Shown piece after piece: positions 43,262 to 51,899 of a DNA stretch of 64,000 nucleotides. The first letter of the stretch is position 1; each line of letters opens with the position of its first letter. Both the position numbers and the translations under genes were made by a program. This stretch comes from Bradyrhizobium sp. in8p8 (lineage in GTDB: Bacteria > Pseudomonadota > Alphaproteobacteria > Rhizobiales > Xanthobacteraceae), in assembly GCF_000426845.1 (NCBI RefSeq), contig NZ_AUGD01000020.1:1-64000 (forward strand). Reading direction: 5' to 3'. The notes beneath the pieces are model-generated. The model saw only the letters and a list, made by a program, of their open reading frames with translations, made no database searches and had not been told where the DNA came from.

Positions 43262-44875
43262 GTGAGCAGAACAAGAATTGCGGCCACGGCAATTGGTCTC
43301 GCCGGCGCGCTGGCGGCCTCGCAGGCCCAGGCCCAATCGGCAAGCAGCAGCGAGCAGGAGATCGCGCTCCTGAAGCAGCAGTTGAAGTTGCTCGAGCAGA
43401 AGCTCGACAGGCTTCAGAGCCAAACCGCGGCGAATACGGCGGCCACGGCAAGAGCCAAAGCCGAAGCCAAGGCCGAGGCGAAAGCCGAGGCGCGGTCGGA
43501 GGCGAAGGCGGCCGTGGCCAACGCGAACGCGGCGATCCCGGTCAAAGGGCCGGCACCTGCATCCGGTGTCGTCGTGACGATGCCGAACAACCGGCCGACC
43601 ATCTGCACCGCCGATGGAGCAAACTGCGTCGGCATCACCAGCCGCCTGCACTGGGATGTCGGCGGCTACGACTATCGCCCCAATACGGCGGCGACTGTGC
43701 CGCAGAAGCTCGATAGCGGCCAAAACGTCCGCCGCGCACGCATCGGTGTCACCGGCAAGTTCTTCCACGACTGGAACTTCGCGCTGATCTACGATTTCGG
43801 CGGCTCGTCGGACGGATTTGGCGGCGCCGCACCGGGATCGCTTCCGGGCGGTGGCCTCTCCGGCGTAGAGAACGCCTATCTCAGCTATACCGGCCTGAAG
43901 CCGTTCGGCGGCAAGATGGCGATCGAGGCCGGCATCATGGATCTGCCATACACTCTCGACGAGGCCACGAGCTCGAACGACATCATGTTCATGGAGCGCG
44001 CCTCGCCAGGCGTGATCGCGACCAACATCGGCGCCGGCGACTTCCGCTCCGCAGCCGGTGCGCGCTGGTTCAACGACCAGCTCTGGATCGGCGGCTATGT
44101 CACGGGCCCCACGACGGGCGCGATCCATTCCGCTTCGAGCGTCTCGCCGCCGGGCACGAGCGAGCAATATGGCGCCGTGGCACGAGTCGCTGGCAATCCC
44201 ATCAGCGCCAAGGACTACTCGGTGCATATCGGCGCCAATGCGCAATGGCTGATCCAGCCGCCGCGCAATCTGATCGCCAACACGCAGACTGTCACGCTGA
44301 GCGATCGTCCGGAATTGCGCCTCGACCCGACACCGCTGATCTCCACCGGCGCCATCGCCAACGTCTCGGGTGCGCAGGTCTACAGCGTCGAAGCCGCGGC
44401 GACCTACGGTCCGTTCATCGTCCAGGGCGAGTACTTCTGGTACAACGTCGATCGCACGGCCAACACCAGCGTGCCGCTGGCTGGCGCACCAAGCCTGAAA
44501 TTCCAGGGCGGCTATGCGCAGGCTGGCTACGTGCTGACGGGCGAAGGCCGGACCTACAATGCGGCGAACGCCGCCTATCACGGTGTCAAACCGGCACATC
44601 CGTTCTCGCTCGATGGCGGCGGCTGGGGTGCGTGGGAGATCGCAGGACGCTTCTCGACGATCGACCTCAACGATCAGCTTGCAACGGCTACCGGCGTTGC
44701 CGGCGGACGTCAGACCGTCTACACGCTGGCGCTCAACTGGTACGTCAACGGCAACGTCCGCTTCATGCTGGACTATCTGCACGGCACGGTATCGCGACAG
44801 GCTTCGCCCGTATCGACCGCCGATGTCGGCTCGAAGTTCGACGCGGTCGCGATGCGCACCCAGTTCGCGTTCTGA
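43262..44875 (+). CDS. Outer-membrane porin with N-terminal coiled coil (OprO/OprP-like)
   Basis: 537 residues. The signal peptide ends near residue 24 (SQAQA), followed by a coiled coil (LLKQQLKLLEQKLDRLQSQ), an Ala/Lys/Glu-rich helix from 55 to 80, then a beta-barrel with aromatic strand ends from about 110 to the C-terminal Phe (MRTQFAF), as in outer-membrane porins. The family resembles phosphate-selective porins O/P; the substrate is unproven. The start is a GTG at 43262 with GGGAGG. Confidence 0.85.
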   Translation: MSRTRIAATAIGLAGALAASQAQAQSASSSEQEIALLKQQLKLLEQKLDRLQSQTAANTAATARAKAEAKAEAKAEARSEAKAAVANANAAIPVKGPAPASGVVVTMPNNRPTICTADGANCVGITSRLHWDVGGYDYRPNTAATVPQKLDSGQNVRRARIGVTGKFFHDWNFALIYDFGGSSDGFGGAAPGSLPGGGLSGVENAYLSYTGLKPFGGKMAIEAGIMDLPYTLDEATSSNDIMFMERASPGVIATNIGAGDFRSAAGARWFNDQLWIGGYVTGPTTGAIHSASSVSPPGTSEQYGAVARVAGNPISAKDYSVHIGANAQWLIQPPRNLIANTQTVTLSDRPELRLDPTPLISTGAIANVSGAQVYSVEAAATYGPFIVQGEYFWYNVDRTANTSVPLAGAPSLKFQGGYAQAGYVLTGEGRTYNAANAAYHGVKPAHPFSLDGGGWGAWEIAGRFSTIDLNDQLATATGVAGGRQTVYTLALNWYVNGNVRFMLDYLHGTVSRQASPVSTADVGSKFDAVAMRTQFAF

Positions 44876-44887
44876 CACAGCCGGCTT

Positions 44888-44917
44888 TTCCGGGAGCGGT
44901 GCGATCCGCTCCCGGAA
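44888..44917. terminator. Perfect hairpin between convergent genes
   Basis: Twelve paired bases TTCCGGGAGCGG (44888-44899) and CCGCTCCCGGAA (44906-44917) with a 6-base loop lie between the porin stop and the HxlR stop. A U tract is missing on both strands, so it is a likely but not canonical terminator for both genes. Confidence 0.55.
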
Positions 44918-44920
44918 GCT

Positions 44921-45298
44921 CTACGCCGCGCGCCGCGGCTTCTTCACGACCACCGGCGGCGACGCGCAGGACAGCCGCTCCTGGTGGCTCTCGCCCCAGG
45001 CCTTCAGGATGTCGATGACCGGCTTGAGGCTCTCGCCGAGTTCGGAGAGGCAATACTCCACGCGCGGCGGCACCTCGGCATAGACTTTGCGGATGACGAG
45101 CTTGTCCTCCTCCAGCGCGCGCAGCTGCTTCGTGAGCATGCGCTGGGTGATGCCGGGCATCCGGCGGCGCAATTCGCCGAACCGCTGCGTGCCGCTCTGG
45201 AGGTGGTAGAGGATCACGCCTTTCCACTTGCCGTCGATAAGGTCCAGCGTCGCCTCGACCGAACAACCCGGACGACGGGCAAAATCGCGCCGTTTCAT
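44921..45298 (-). CDS. HxlR-family transcriptional regulator
   Basis: 125 residues. The winged helix-turn-helix of the HxlR (YodB/HypR) group: CSVEATLDLIDGKWKGVILY, then ELRRRMPGITQRMLTKQLRA and the wing DKLVIRKVYAEVPPRVEY. Cys near the N-terminus (Cys12, in the canonical place) is the thiol sensor of quinones/oxidants in YodB-like proteins. It is divergent from the zinc-type oxidoreductase gene, the common gene pair for this family. Confidence 0.88.
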   Translation of the reverse strand: MKRRDFARRPGCSVEATLDLIDGKWKGVILYHLQSGTQRFGELRRRMPGITQRMLTKQLRALEEDKLVIRKVYAEVPPRVEYCLSELGESLKPVIDILKAWGESHQERLSCASPPVVVKKPRRAA

Positions 45299-45311
45299 TC
45301 GTGTTTTCCCA

Positions 45312-45333
45312 ATAGTATCCAAACAGGGACTAT
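45312..45333. promoter_or_regulatory. Candidate HxlR operator
   Basis: ATAGT (45312-45316) and ACTAT (45329-45333) are inverted half-sites 12 bases apart in an AT-rich patch within the divergent HxlR/oxidoreductase promoter region, matching the type of TACTAT-like palindrome bound by YodB/HxlR relatives. Confidence 0.45.
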
Positions 45334-45419
45334 ATCCCCAAATTTACAGTACTTGCCAATTGGAGGCCAGGGCGACAGTTAGAGCGGCAGGCGAACACGC
45401 CATCTGATGGAGACAAGCC

Positions 45420-46433
45420 ATGAAAGCCGTCGGCTACAAGAAATCGCTTCCTATCGAGGAAGCAGAGTCCCTGATCGATTTCGAGACCGCAAAGCCCGAA
45501 CCCAAGGGGCGCGACATCCGCGTCGCCGTGAAGGCGATCTCGGCCAATCCGGTCGACTACAAGGTCCGCAAGCGCGCTGCCCCGTCCGAAGGCGAGACCA
45601 AGATTTTGGGCTATGACGCCGCCGGCGTGGTCGACGCTATCGGTCCTGACGTCACGCTGTTCAAGCCGGGCGACGAGGTGTTCTATGCCGGCTCGATCCT
45701 GCGCCAGGGCACCAATGCCGAATTCCACCTGGTCGACGAGCGCATCGTCGGCAACAAGCCAAAGAGCCTGTCGTTCGCGCAGGCCGCCGCGCTTCCCCTC
45801 ACCTCCATCACGGCCTGGGAATTGCTATTCGACCGTCTCGGCGCGGTACCGGGCAAGAGCGTCGATCCGCGCACCCTGTTGATCACGGGAGGCGCCGGCG
45901 GCGTCGGCTCGATCCTGATCCAGCTCGCCCGCCGCCTCACCGGTCTGACGGTGCTTGCCACGGCGACGCGGCCGGATTCGCAAAAGTGGTGTCTCGATCT
46001 TGGTGCACATGCAGTGGTCGACCACGGCAAGCCGATGAAGGAGCAGATCGAGGCCTTGAAGCTGCCGCCGGTCGCGCTGGTGGCAAGCCTCACCTTCACC
46101 GACCAGCACTACAAGGCGATCGCGGAGTTCATGGCGCCGCAGGGCAAGTTCGGCCTCATTGACGATCCCCCGGAGTTCACCATGAGCACTTTCAAGGGCA
46201 AGGCGATCTCGGTGCACTGGGAATCAATGTTCACGCGTTCATCGTTCCAGACGCCGGACATGATCGCCCAGCATCATCTGCTCAATGACGTCTCCGACCT
46301 CATCGACAAGGGCGTGCTGCGCACCACGCTCGACCAGACCTTTGGCACGATCAACGCCGCCAACCTCAAGCGCGCGCATGCGCTGCTGGAGAGTGGCAAG
46401 TCGCGCGGCAAGATCGTGCTGGAGGGGTGGTAG
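45420..46433 (+). CDS. Zinc-type alcohol dehydrogenase-like quinone oxidoreductase
   Basis: 337 residues of the MDR superfamily, without structural-zinc Cys cluster, like NADPH:quinone reductases. N-terminal GroES-like domain with ANPVDYKVRKRA and GYDAAGVV, and a Rossmann domain with the cofactor loop ITGGAGGVGSILIQLARRL. Likely NADPH-dependent reduction of quinones or enals. It is regulated by the divergent HxlR repressor by context. Confidence 0.87.
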   Translation: MKAVGYKKSLPIEEAESLIDFETAKPEPKGRDIRVAVKAISANPVDYKVRKRAAPSEGETKILGYDAAGVVDAIGPDVTLFKPGDEVFYAGSILRQGTNAEFHLVDERIVGNKPKSLSFAQAAALPLTSITAWELLFDRLGAVPGKSVDPRTLLITGGAGGVGSILIQLARRLTGLTVLATATRPDSQKWCLDLGAHAVVDHGKPMKEQIEALKLPPVALVASLTFTDQHYKAIAEFMAPQGKFGLIDDPPEFTMSTFKGKAISVHWESMFTRSSFQTPDMIAQHHLLNDVSDLIDKGVLRTTLDQTFGTINAANLKRAHALLESGKSRGKIVLEGW

Positions 46434-46487
46434 GCGAACTTCGTAGGGCAAACAAGTCAGTGGTGGGCAAGCTTCGCTCTGCCCACC

Positions 46488-47801
46488 CTACTGCATCTTT
46501 TCCTGCGGACGCGTCGCCCGTTCGATGAATCCCTTGGCGAGCGCGTGATAGATGCCCTCCTCGCAGATCATCCGCGAAGTCGCGTGCGCGATCAGCGCCG
46601 CCGCCATCAACGGCACGACCATGCCGTGATTGTCGGTCATCTCCGTCACAATCACGAAGGCGGTAATCGGCGCCTGCACCACGCCCGCGAAATACGAGAC
46701 CATGCCGAGCAGCATGATCGCGCCGAGCGGCGCATCGTGGAAGAACGAGGCGATGTTGCTGCCAATGCCGGCACCGACGGCGAGCGACGGCGAGAAAATG
46801 CCGCCCGGTATGCCGCTGATCGCAGCAAAGGTGGTGGCAAGAAACTTGAGGGCGCAGAAATCCTGCGGCAGCGGCGAGCTGTGCTCCAGCGCCGCCTTCA
46901 CCTGCTCGTAACCGGTGCCATAGATGGTATCGCCGGATACCAGGCCGCAGATCGCGACGACGAGACCGCAGGCGAATGCAAACCACAGCGGATGGCTCTT
47001 GATCGCGCGTCCGAGCGGATTATTGAAGCCGCGCGCCATCGCGATGACGATGCGGCTGAACAGGCCGCCCGCGAGGCCGCCGGCCACCCCGCAAAGTGGA
47101 ACGGCGAGCCAGTCCGCTCCACGCGCCAGCGTCGTCGCGCTGCTGCCAAAATAGGCGTAATTGCCGGCGAGCGCGAGCGAGGTGAGGCCGGCCGCGATGA
47201 CGGCCGCAATGATGAGGCTGGACGTGCGGGTTTCAAAAGCGCGGCTCATCTCCTCGATGCCGAAGACGATGCCAGCCAGCGGCGTGTTGAACGCCGCGGC
47301 CAAGCCGGCCGCGGCACCAGCCAGGATCAATCCGGGCTGGCGGCGCGGCGAGACGCGGCCGAGCGCGAACATGATGGAAGCACCGACCTGCACCGTCGGC
47401 CCCTCCCGCCCAACGGAGCCGCCACACAACAGACCGAACAGAGTGAGGATCACCTTTCCGATCGCAACCCGGATCGAGACCAGGCTCTCTCGCGCGCCCT
47501 GATCGGTCAGGTGCCGCGCCGCAATTGCCTGCGGAATTCCGCTGCCCTGCGCGTTCGGGAATAGACGGATGGTCAGATAGGCCGACAGCACGAAGCCGAG
47601 CGGCGTCACCGCCAGCACGGCATAGCGCGATTTCGCGAGCAGCAACGCAAAGGCGTGCTGGGCGAGGTCGGCAACTTGCGCTAGCGCCACCGCAATGGCG
47701 CCGACTCCGATCCCACCGAGCAGAAAGATCGCCTGCCGCCGCCACCGCGCGGATGTCAGGCTGAACAGACGTCTATGGCGGGTCGATAGGGGCCAGAACA
47801 T
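46488..47801 (-). CDS. ClC-type chloride channel/transporter
   Basis: 437 residues with about 12-14 membrane helices. The anion-site motifs are GSGIP (86-90), GREGP (131-135), with the gating Glu133 present, and GIPGGIFSP (330-338). The gating Glu would normally mean an H+/Cl- antiporter, but the second proton Glu of E. coli ClcA (Glu203) cannot be matched with certainty. ClcB-like. It stands alone. Confidence 0.9.
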   Translation of the reverse strand: MFWPLSTRHRRLFSLTSARWRRQAIFLLGGIGVGAIAVALAQVADLAQHAFALLLAKSRYAVLAVTPLGFVLSAYLTIRLFPNAQGSGIPQAIAARHLTDQGARESLVSIRVAIGKVILTLFGLLCGGSVGREGPTVQVGASIMFALGRVSPRRQPGLILAGAAAGLAAAFNTPLAGIVFGIEEMSRAFETRTSSLIIAAVIAAGLTSLALAGNYAYFGSSATTLARGADWLAVPLCGVAGGLAGGLFSRIVIAMARGFNNPLGRAIKSHPLWFAFACGLVVAICGLVSGDTIYGTGYEQVKAALEHSSPLPQDFCALKFLATTFAAISGIPGGIFSPSLAVGAGIGSNIASFFHDAPLGAIMLLGMVSYFAGVVQAPITAFVIVTEMTDNHGMVVPLMAAALIAHATSRMICEEGIYHALAKGFIERATRPQEKMQ

Positions 47802-47812
47802 AGAAGTTCATT

Positions 47813-48152
47813 CTAGCCTGCCGGGCGCCAAATTGAAGCACCCAGTAGGCAGATCAGGTAAGCTGGCACTACACCTTCCACGAATAGCAGTTGCCGCTCG
47901 AGCGCCGTCTGCCGAAGCTTCAGTGCATCGGCATATTCTGCCGATGCGTACCATTCGCGCGCCCGGGCCATCGAGGGAAACTCGACGATGATGATGGTCT
48001 TGGCCGGCGGACCACCCTCCCCCACCTCGGCAGCGTCGCCCTGCGCGAGATAGCGGCCGCCATATTGGGCAATGGTCTGCGCCGCGAGCGTGCGGTAGGC
48101 CCCATCGTAGCTCTGTCGCGCACCCCGGCCTCGATATCACAGGGGCCGCCAT
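47813..48152 (-). pseudogene. DUF1330 protein gene broken by frameshift(s)
   Basis: The frame ending at 47813 contains the DUF1330 core: YDGAYRTLAAQTIAQYGGRY, then TIIIVEFPSMARAREWYASA and ALKLRQTALERQLLFVEGV. This frame has a stop right before it (near 48140) and no ATG, while other frames supply the missing start (ATG at 48152, then DIEAGVRDRA). The end VVPAYLICLLGASIWRPAG also runs past the normal stop. One or two indels at about 48110-48150 and one near the end would explain it. A 70-codon version (GTG start 48025) could still be made. Confidence 0.65.
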
Positions 48153-48162
48153 GCGCATCGTC

Positions 48163-48951
48163 TCAGGCGATCGTGTTGACGATGCCACCCTCGGCGCGCA
48201 GCGCTGCACCGTTGGTCGCGGACGCCTCCTTGGATGCGACGTAGACCACCATGTTGGCGATTTCCTCGACGCTGGCGAAGCGTTGCAGCAGCGAGCTAGG
48301 GCGATGCTGCTTGACGAAATTGGCGGCGGCTTCATCGACCGATTGGCCGTTCTGCCTGGCGAGATCCTTCACGAACGTCTCGACGCCCTCCGACATGGTC
48401 GGGCCAGGCAGCACGGAATTGACGGTGACGCCGGTGCCGCGGGTGAGCTGCGCCAGTCCGCGCGCGACAGAGAGCTGGGCCGTCTTGGTCATGCCGTAGT
48501 GGATCATCTCGACGGGAATGTTGAGCCCGGACTCAGAGGAGATGAAGACGACGCGGCCCCAGTTGCGATCGAGCATGCCCTTCATGTACGCGCGCGACAG
48601 CCGCACGCCGCTCATGACGTTGACCTCGAAGAAGCGCGTCCAATCCTCATCGGGGATATCGAAGAAGTCCTTCGGCTCGAAGATGCCGGCATTGTTGATG
48701 AGGATGTCGATCTCGGGCACTGCCCTAACGAGCGCCTTGCAGCCTGCCGCAGTCGAGACGTCGGCGGCGATGCCGCGGGCCTTTGCGCCAGTCCCTTCCA
48801 GCTTGCGCACCGCCGCATCGACCTTGTCCTGGCCGCGGCCGTTGATCACGATGCTCGCGCCCGAGCCGGCGAGGCCCTTGGCAATGGCGAAGCCGATTCC
48901 GGCGGTCGAGCCGGTGACGAGAGCGGTCTTGCCGGATAGGTCGATCTTCAT
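48163..48951 (-). CDS. SDR-family oxidoreductase
   Basis: 262-residue classic short-chain dehydrogenase. Cofactor-binding TGSTAGIGFAIAKGLAGSG, NNAG (in DILINNAGIFEPKD), catalytic Ser in VVFISSESG and Tyr/Lys in YGMTKTA. The substrate is unknown. It is separated from rplQ by a strong terminator and is an independent gene. Confidence 0.88.
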   Translation of the reverse strand: MKIDLSGKTALVTGSTAGIGFAIAKGLAGSGASIVINGRGQDKVDAAVRKLEGTGAKARGIAADVSTAAGCKALVRAVPEIDILINNAGIFEPKDFFDIPDEDWTRFFEVNVMSGVRLSRAYMKGMLDRNWGRVVFISSESGLNIPVEMIHYGMTKTAQLSVARGLAQLTRGTGVTVNSVLPGPTMSEGVETFVKDLARQNGQSVDEAAANFVKQHRPSSLLQRFASVEEIANMVVYVASKEASATNGAALRAEGGIVNTIA

Positions 48952-49072
48952 ACGATGTCTCCATGATGATGGCGGAGATATCGGGCGCGTTCGATGGAGT
49001 GCAATCGGCGCTCACTCACGCGTGAGTGGCGCGGTGCTCGCAAGGTGGTTCGCCGAATGCGCATCCATGTAC

Positions 49073-49102
49073 AAAAAAGCGGCGCCTGCGAGAGCGCCGC
49101 TT
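49073..49102 (-). terminator. Terminator of the ribosomal protein operon
   Basis: Read on minus: stem AAGCGGCGC (loop of 8) GCGCCGCTT then six T (49078-49073). It starts about 24 bases past the rplQ stop and closes the operon. Confidence 0.9.
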
Positions 49103-49126
49103 TGTCAGATCGAAATGCCGGCCGGC

Positions 49127-49543
49127 TTACGCCGCCTCGGCTTCCGTCTCCTGCACCGGGCCGGAATCCTGGCCCTTGGCATCGACGTCGCGGTCGACGA
49201 ACTCGATCACGGCCATCGCGGCGTTGTCGCCGTAGCGGAAGCCGGCCTTGATGATGCGGGTGTAGCCGCCCTGGCGGTCCTTGTAGCGGGGCGCGAGCAC
49301 GTCGAACAGCTTCTTGACCTGATCCTTGTCGCGCATCTCGGAGATCGCCTGGCGGCGCATGGACAGGCCGCCCTTCTTGCCGAGGGTGACCAGCTTCTCC
49401 ACGATCGGACGGAGCTCCTTGGCCTTCGGCAGCGTGGTGACAATCTGCTCGTGCTTGATCAGCGCGGCCGCCATGTTGGCGAACATCGCGCGCCGATGCT
49501 CGGCCGTGCGGTTGAGCTTCCGATGAACCTTGCCGTGACGCAT
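49127..49543 (-). CDS. rplQ: 50S ribosomal protein L17
   Basis: 138 residues, starting MRHGKVHRKLNRTAEHRRAM, the typical L17 N-terminus, with a C-terminal acidic extension (VQETEAEAA). Assembles at the exit-tunnel side of the 50S subunit. The last gene of the operon, with a terminator behind and a repeat-filled 146-base gap to rpoA. Confidence 0.98.
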   Translation of the reverse strand: MRHGKVHRKLNRTAEHRRAMFANMAAALIKHEQIVTTLPKAKELRPIVEKLVTLGKKGGLSMRRQAISEMRDKDQVKKLFDVLAPRYKDRQGGYTRIIKAGFRYGDNAAMAVIEFVDRDVDAKGQDSGPVQETEAEAA

Positions 49544-49640
49544 GTGAGTAGTCCTTTACGTTAAAACTGCCGCGACGGTTCGTCGGACATGTTGCTCAGG
49601 TGGGCTGCCTGCGTTCGCCCTTTGAAAGCGAGTTGTGAGT

Positions 49641-49690
49641 AGCGAATGGCGAATAATCGTCCATTCGCCACTCCCTATTCGCCATCCGCT
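49641..49690. repeat. Inverted repeat between rpoA and rplQ
   Basis: AGCGAATGGCGAATA (49641-49655) pairs with TATTCGCCATCCGCT (49676-49690) with one mismatch, ending at the rpoA stop codon. A related CCATTCGCCACTC copy lies between. A dispersed intergenic element within an operon. Confidence 0.7.
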
Positions 49691-50721
49691 CAGTAGTGAT
49701 CCTCGAAGCGCTTGGCGAGCTCGTCGATGTTCTCCGGCGGCCAGCCCGGCACTTCCATGCCGAGGTGCAGACCCATCTGGGCCAGCACTTCCTTGATCTC
49801 GTTCAGCGACTTGCGGCCGAAGTTCGGGGTGCGGAGCATTTCCGCTTCGCTCTTCTGCACGAGGTCGCCGATGTAGACGATGTTGTCGTTCTTCAGGCAG
49901 TTGGCCGAACGCACCGACAGCTCGAGCTCGTCCACCTTCTTGAGGAAGGCCGGGTTGAACGCGAGATCGGGGATGATCTCCTGGGCGACTTCCTTGCGCG
50001 GCTCTTCGAAGTTGACGAACACGTTGAGCTGATCCTGCAGGATGCGCGCAGCGTAGGCCACGGAGTCATCCGGCGTGATCGCGCCGTTGGTCTCGATGGT
50101 CATTGTCAGCTTGTCGTAGTCGAGGATCTGGCCCTCGCGGGTGTTCTCGACCTTGTAGGAGACCTTGCGGACCGGCGAATACAGGCTGTCAACCGGGATC
50201 AGGCCGATCGGCGCGTCCTCGGGACGGTTGCGCTCGGCGGGCACGTAGCCTTTGCCGGTCGAGACCGTGAACTCCATGCGGATCTCGGCGCCCTCGTCGA
50301 GGGTGCAGATCTGCAGATCGGGGTTCAGCACGACCACGTCGCCGACGGTCTGGATGTCACCGGCGGTCACGACGCCCGGACCCTGCTTCTTCACGACCAT
50401 GCGCTTGGGGCCTTCGCCCTGCATCTTGATCGAGATGTCCTTGATGTTGAGCACGATGTCGGTGACGTCCTCACGGACGCCCGCGATCGAGGAGAACTCG
50501 TGCAGCACGCCGTCGATATGCACCGACTGCACCGCCGCGCCCTGGAGGGACGACAGCAGGATGCGGCGCAGCGCATTGCCGAGGGTTTGGCCGAAGCCGC
50601 GCTCGAGCGGCTCGGCGACGATGGTCGCGAAACGCGAGGGGTCGCTGCCAGGCGTGACCTGGAGCTTGTTCGGCCGAATCAGTTCTTGCCAATTTTTCTG
50701 GATCGTCACTGTTTCACCCAT
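49690..50721 (-). CDS. rpoA: DNA-directed RNA polymerase subunit alpha
   Basis: 343 residues. The N-terminal dimer domain (IQKNWQELIRPNKL, then GFGQTLGNALRRILLSSLQG) and the C-terminal DNA-binding domain (ELSVRSANCLKNDNIVYIGD, ending in NIDELAKRFEDHY) are both intact. The start at 50721 follows from the family; upstream ATGs to 50802 are in the rpsK spacer. Confidence 0.98.
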   Translation of the reverse strand: MGETVTIQKNWQELIRPNKLQVTPGSDPSRFATIVAEPLERGFGQTLGNALRRILLSSLQGAAVQSVHIDGVLHEFSSIAGVREDVTDIVLNIKDISIKMQGEGPKRMVVKKQGPGVVTAGDIQTVGDVVVLNPDLQICTLDEGAEIRMEFTVSTGKGYVPAERNRPEDAPIGLIPVDSLYSPVRKVSYKVENTREGQILDYDKLTMTIETNGAITPDDSVAYAARILQDQLNVFVNFEEPRKEVAQEIIPDLAFNPAFLKKVDELELSVRSANCLKNDNIVYIGDLVQKSEAEMLRTPNFGRKSLNEIKEVLAQMGLHLGMEVPGWPPENIDELAKRFEDHY

Positions 50722-50832
50722 ACAGGCCAGTCGAACTGCCATGCAGACACTGGCGTTGGAGAAAGGCCGCGGGCCGTACCTGCGGCTTATTGCAAAACTC
50801 ATTGCGGGCGCCGATGCGCCCGCAACCTGGTA

Positions 50833-51222
50833 TCAAACGCGCCGACGCTTGCGGGGACGGCAACCGTTGTGCGGGATCGTGGTCACGTCGCGGATCGAAG
50901 TAACGGTGAAGCCTGCGGCCTGGAGCGCGCGGAGCGCGGATTCGCGGCCTGAACCGGGACCGGCGACCTCGACTTCGAGCGTGCGCATCCCGTGCTCCTG
51001 CGCTTTCTTCGACACGTCCTCGGCGGCGACCTGCGCGGCATACGGGGTCGACTTGCGCGAGCCCTTGAAGCCCATCGTGCCGGCCGAGGACCAGGCGATC
51101 GTGTTGCCCTGCGCGTCGGTGATGGTGATGGTCGTGTTGTTGAACGACGAGTTCACGTGCGCGACGCCGGACGCGATGTTCTTGCGCTCACGACGACGAA
51201 CGCGGGTGGCTTCCTTGCCCAT
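50833..51222 (-). CDS. rpsK: 30S ribosomal protein S11
   Basis: 129 residues, with KNIASGVAHVNSSFNNTTIT at the N-terminus and the conserved end IPHNGCRPRKRRRV. Platform of the 30S subunit. Standard alpha-operon place between rpsM and rpoA; rpsD is not next to it. Confidence 0.98.
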   Translation of the reverse strand: MGKEATRVRRRERKNIASGVAHVNSSFNNTTITITDAQGNTIAWSSAGTMGFKGSRKSTPYAAQVAAEDVSKKAQEHGMRTLEVEVAGPGSGRESALRALQAAGFTVTSIRDVTTIPHNGCRPRKRRRV

Positions 51223-51345
51223 TGAGTCCCTTTCCTGAAGATCTCAAACGCCGCCGTAATGCCAGCGGCTACACCTGTGGAACGAAAAGCGCGTGGCGAA
51301 CGGGTCATCCCCTCTTCGCCACACGCCGCGATTGGATTCGAAAAC

Positions 51346-51714
51346 TTACTTCTTCTTGCCGGCGATGGCCTTGGCCGGGCCCTTGCGCGTACGCGCATTG
51401 GTGTGGGTACGCTGGCCGCGCACCGGCAGACCGCGACGATGACGCAGGCCGCGATAGCAACCGAGGTCCATCAGACGCTTGATGTTGATGCCGACCTCAC
51501 GACGCAGATCGCCCTCGACGAGATAGTCGCGGTCGATGACTTCGCGGATCTGAAGCACTTCGGCGTCGCTGAGCTGATTGACGCGACGATCCACGGGAAT
51601 CTTCACTTTCTCCAGGATCTCACCGGCGATCTTCTGACCGATGCCATGGATGTACTGGAGCGCGATCAGCACGCGCTTGTTGGTGGGAATGTTCACGCCG
51701 GCAATACGGGCCAC
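51346..51714 (-). CDS. rpsM: 30S ribosomal protein S13
   Basis: 122 residues, MARIAGVNIPTNKRVLIALQ at the start and a basic end with RGLRHRRGLPVRGQRTHTNA. Head of the 30S, contacts L5 across the subunit interface. First gene after adk; a promoter candidate lies in its 185-base leader. No rpmJ (L36) is seen between. Confidence 0.98.
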   Translation of the reverse strand: MARIAGVNIPTNKRVLIALQYIHGIGQKIAGEILEKVKIPVDRRVNQLSDAEVLQIREVIDRDYLVEGDLRREVGINIKRLMDLGCYRGLRHRRGLPVRGQRTHTNARTRKGPAKAIAGKKK

Positions 51715-51863
51715 GGCCTTCTCTCCTGTCGCCGATCCTCGTCAGGACCGGGCTTTAAGTGCTTGTGTTCTCGGGCAGGTGTTCACAAACGCGAACACGA
51801 CGCCCACCCCCGGTCTTCCTGGGGCCCGGCATCGTCTGAAACTATCCGACTTGGATGCGGGGC

Positions 51864-51893
51864 TTATTAGGGGATTCCGGGGGCTTTCGTCAA
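51864..51893 (-). promoter_or_regulatory. Candidate internal promoter for rpsM-rpsK-rpoA-rplQ
   Basis: On the minus strand TTGACG (51893-51888) and TAATAA (51869-51864) are 18 bases apart, starting just past the adk stop. The -35 is near consensus, the -10 weak. It would allow the alpha part of the operon to be made apart from the secY-adk part. Confidence 0.4.
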
Positions 51894-51899
51894 CCGCTG

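Noticed and set aside
42950..44878. Upstream extension of the Deg protease frame over the whole porin gene
   Set aside because: The open frame is due to GC bias; a signal peptide at 42949 marks the true start, and the porin on the opposite strand is real.
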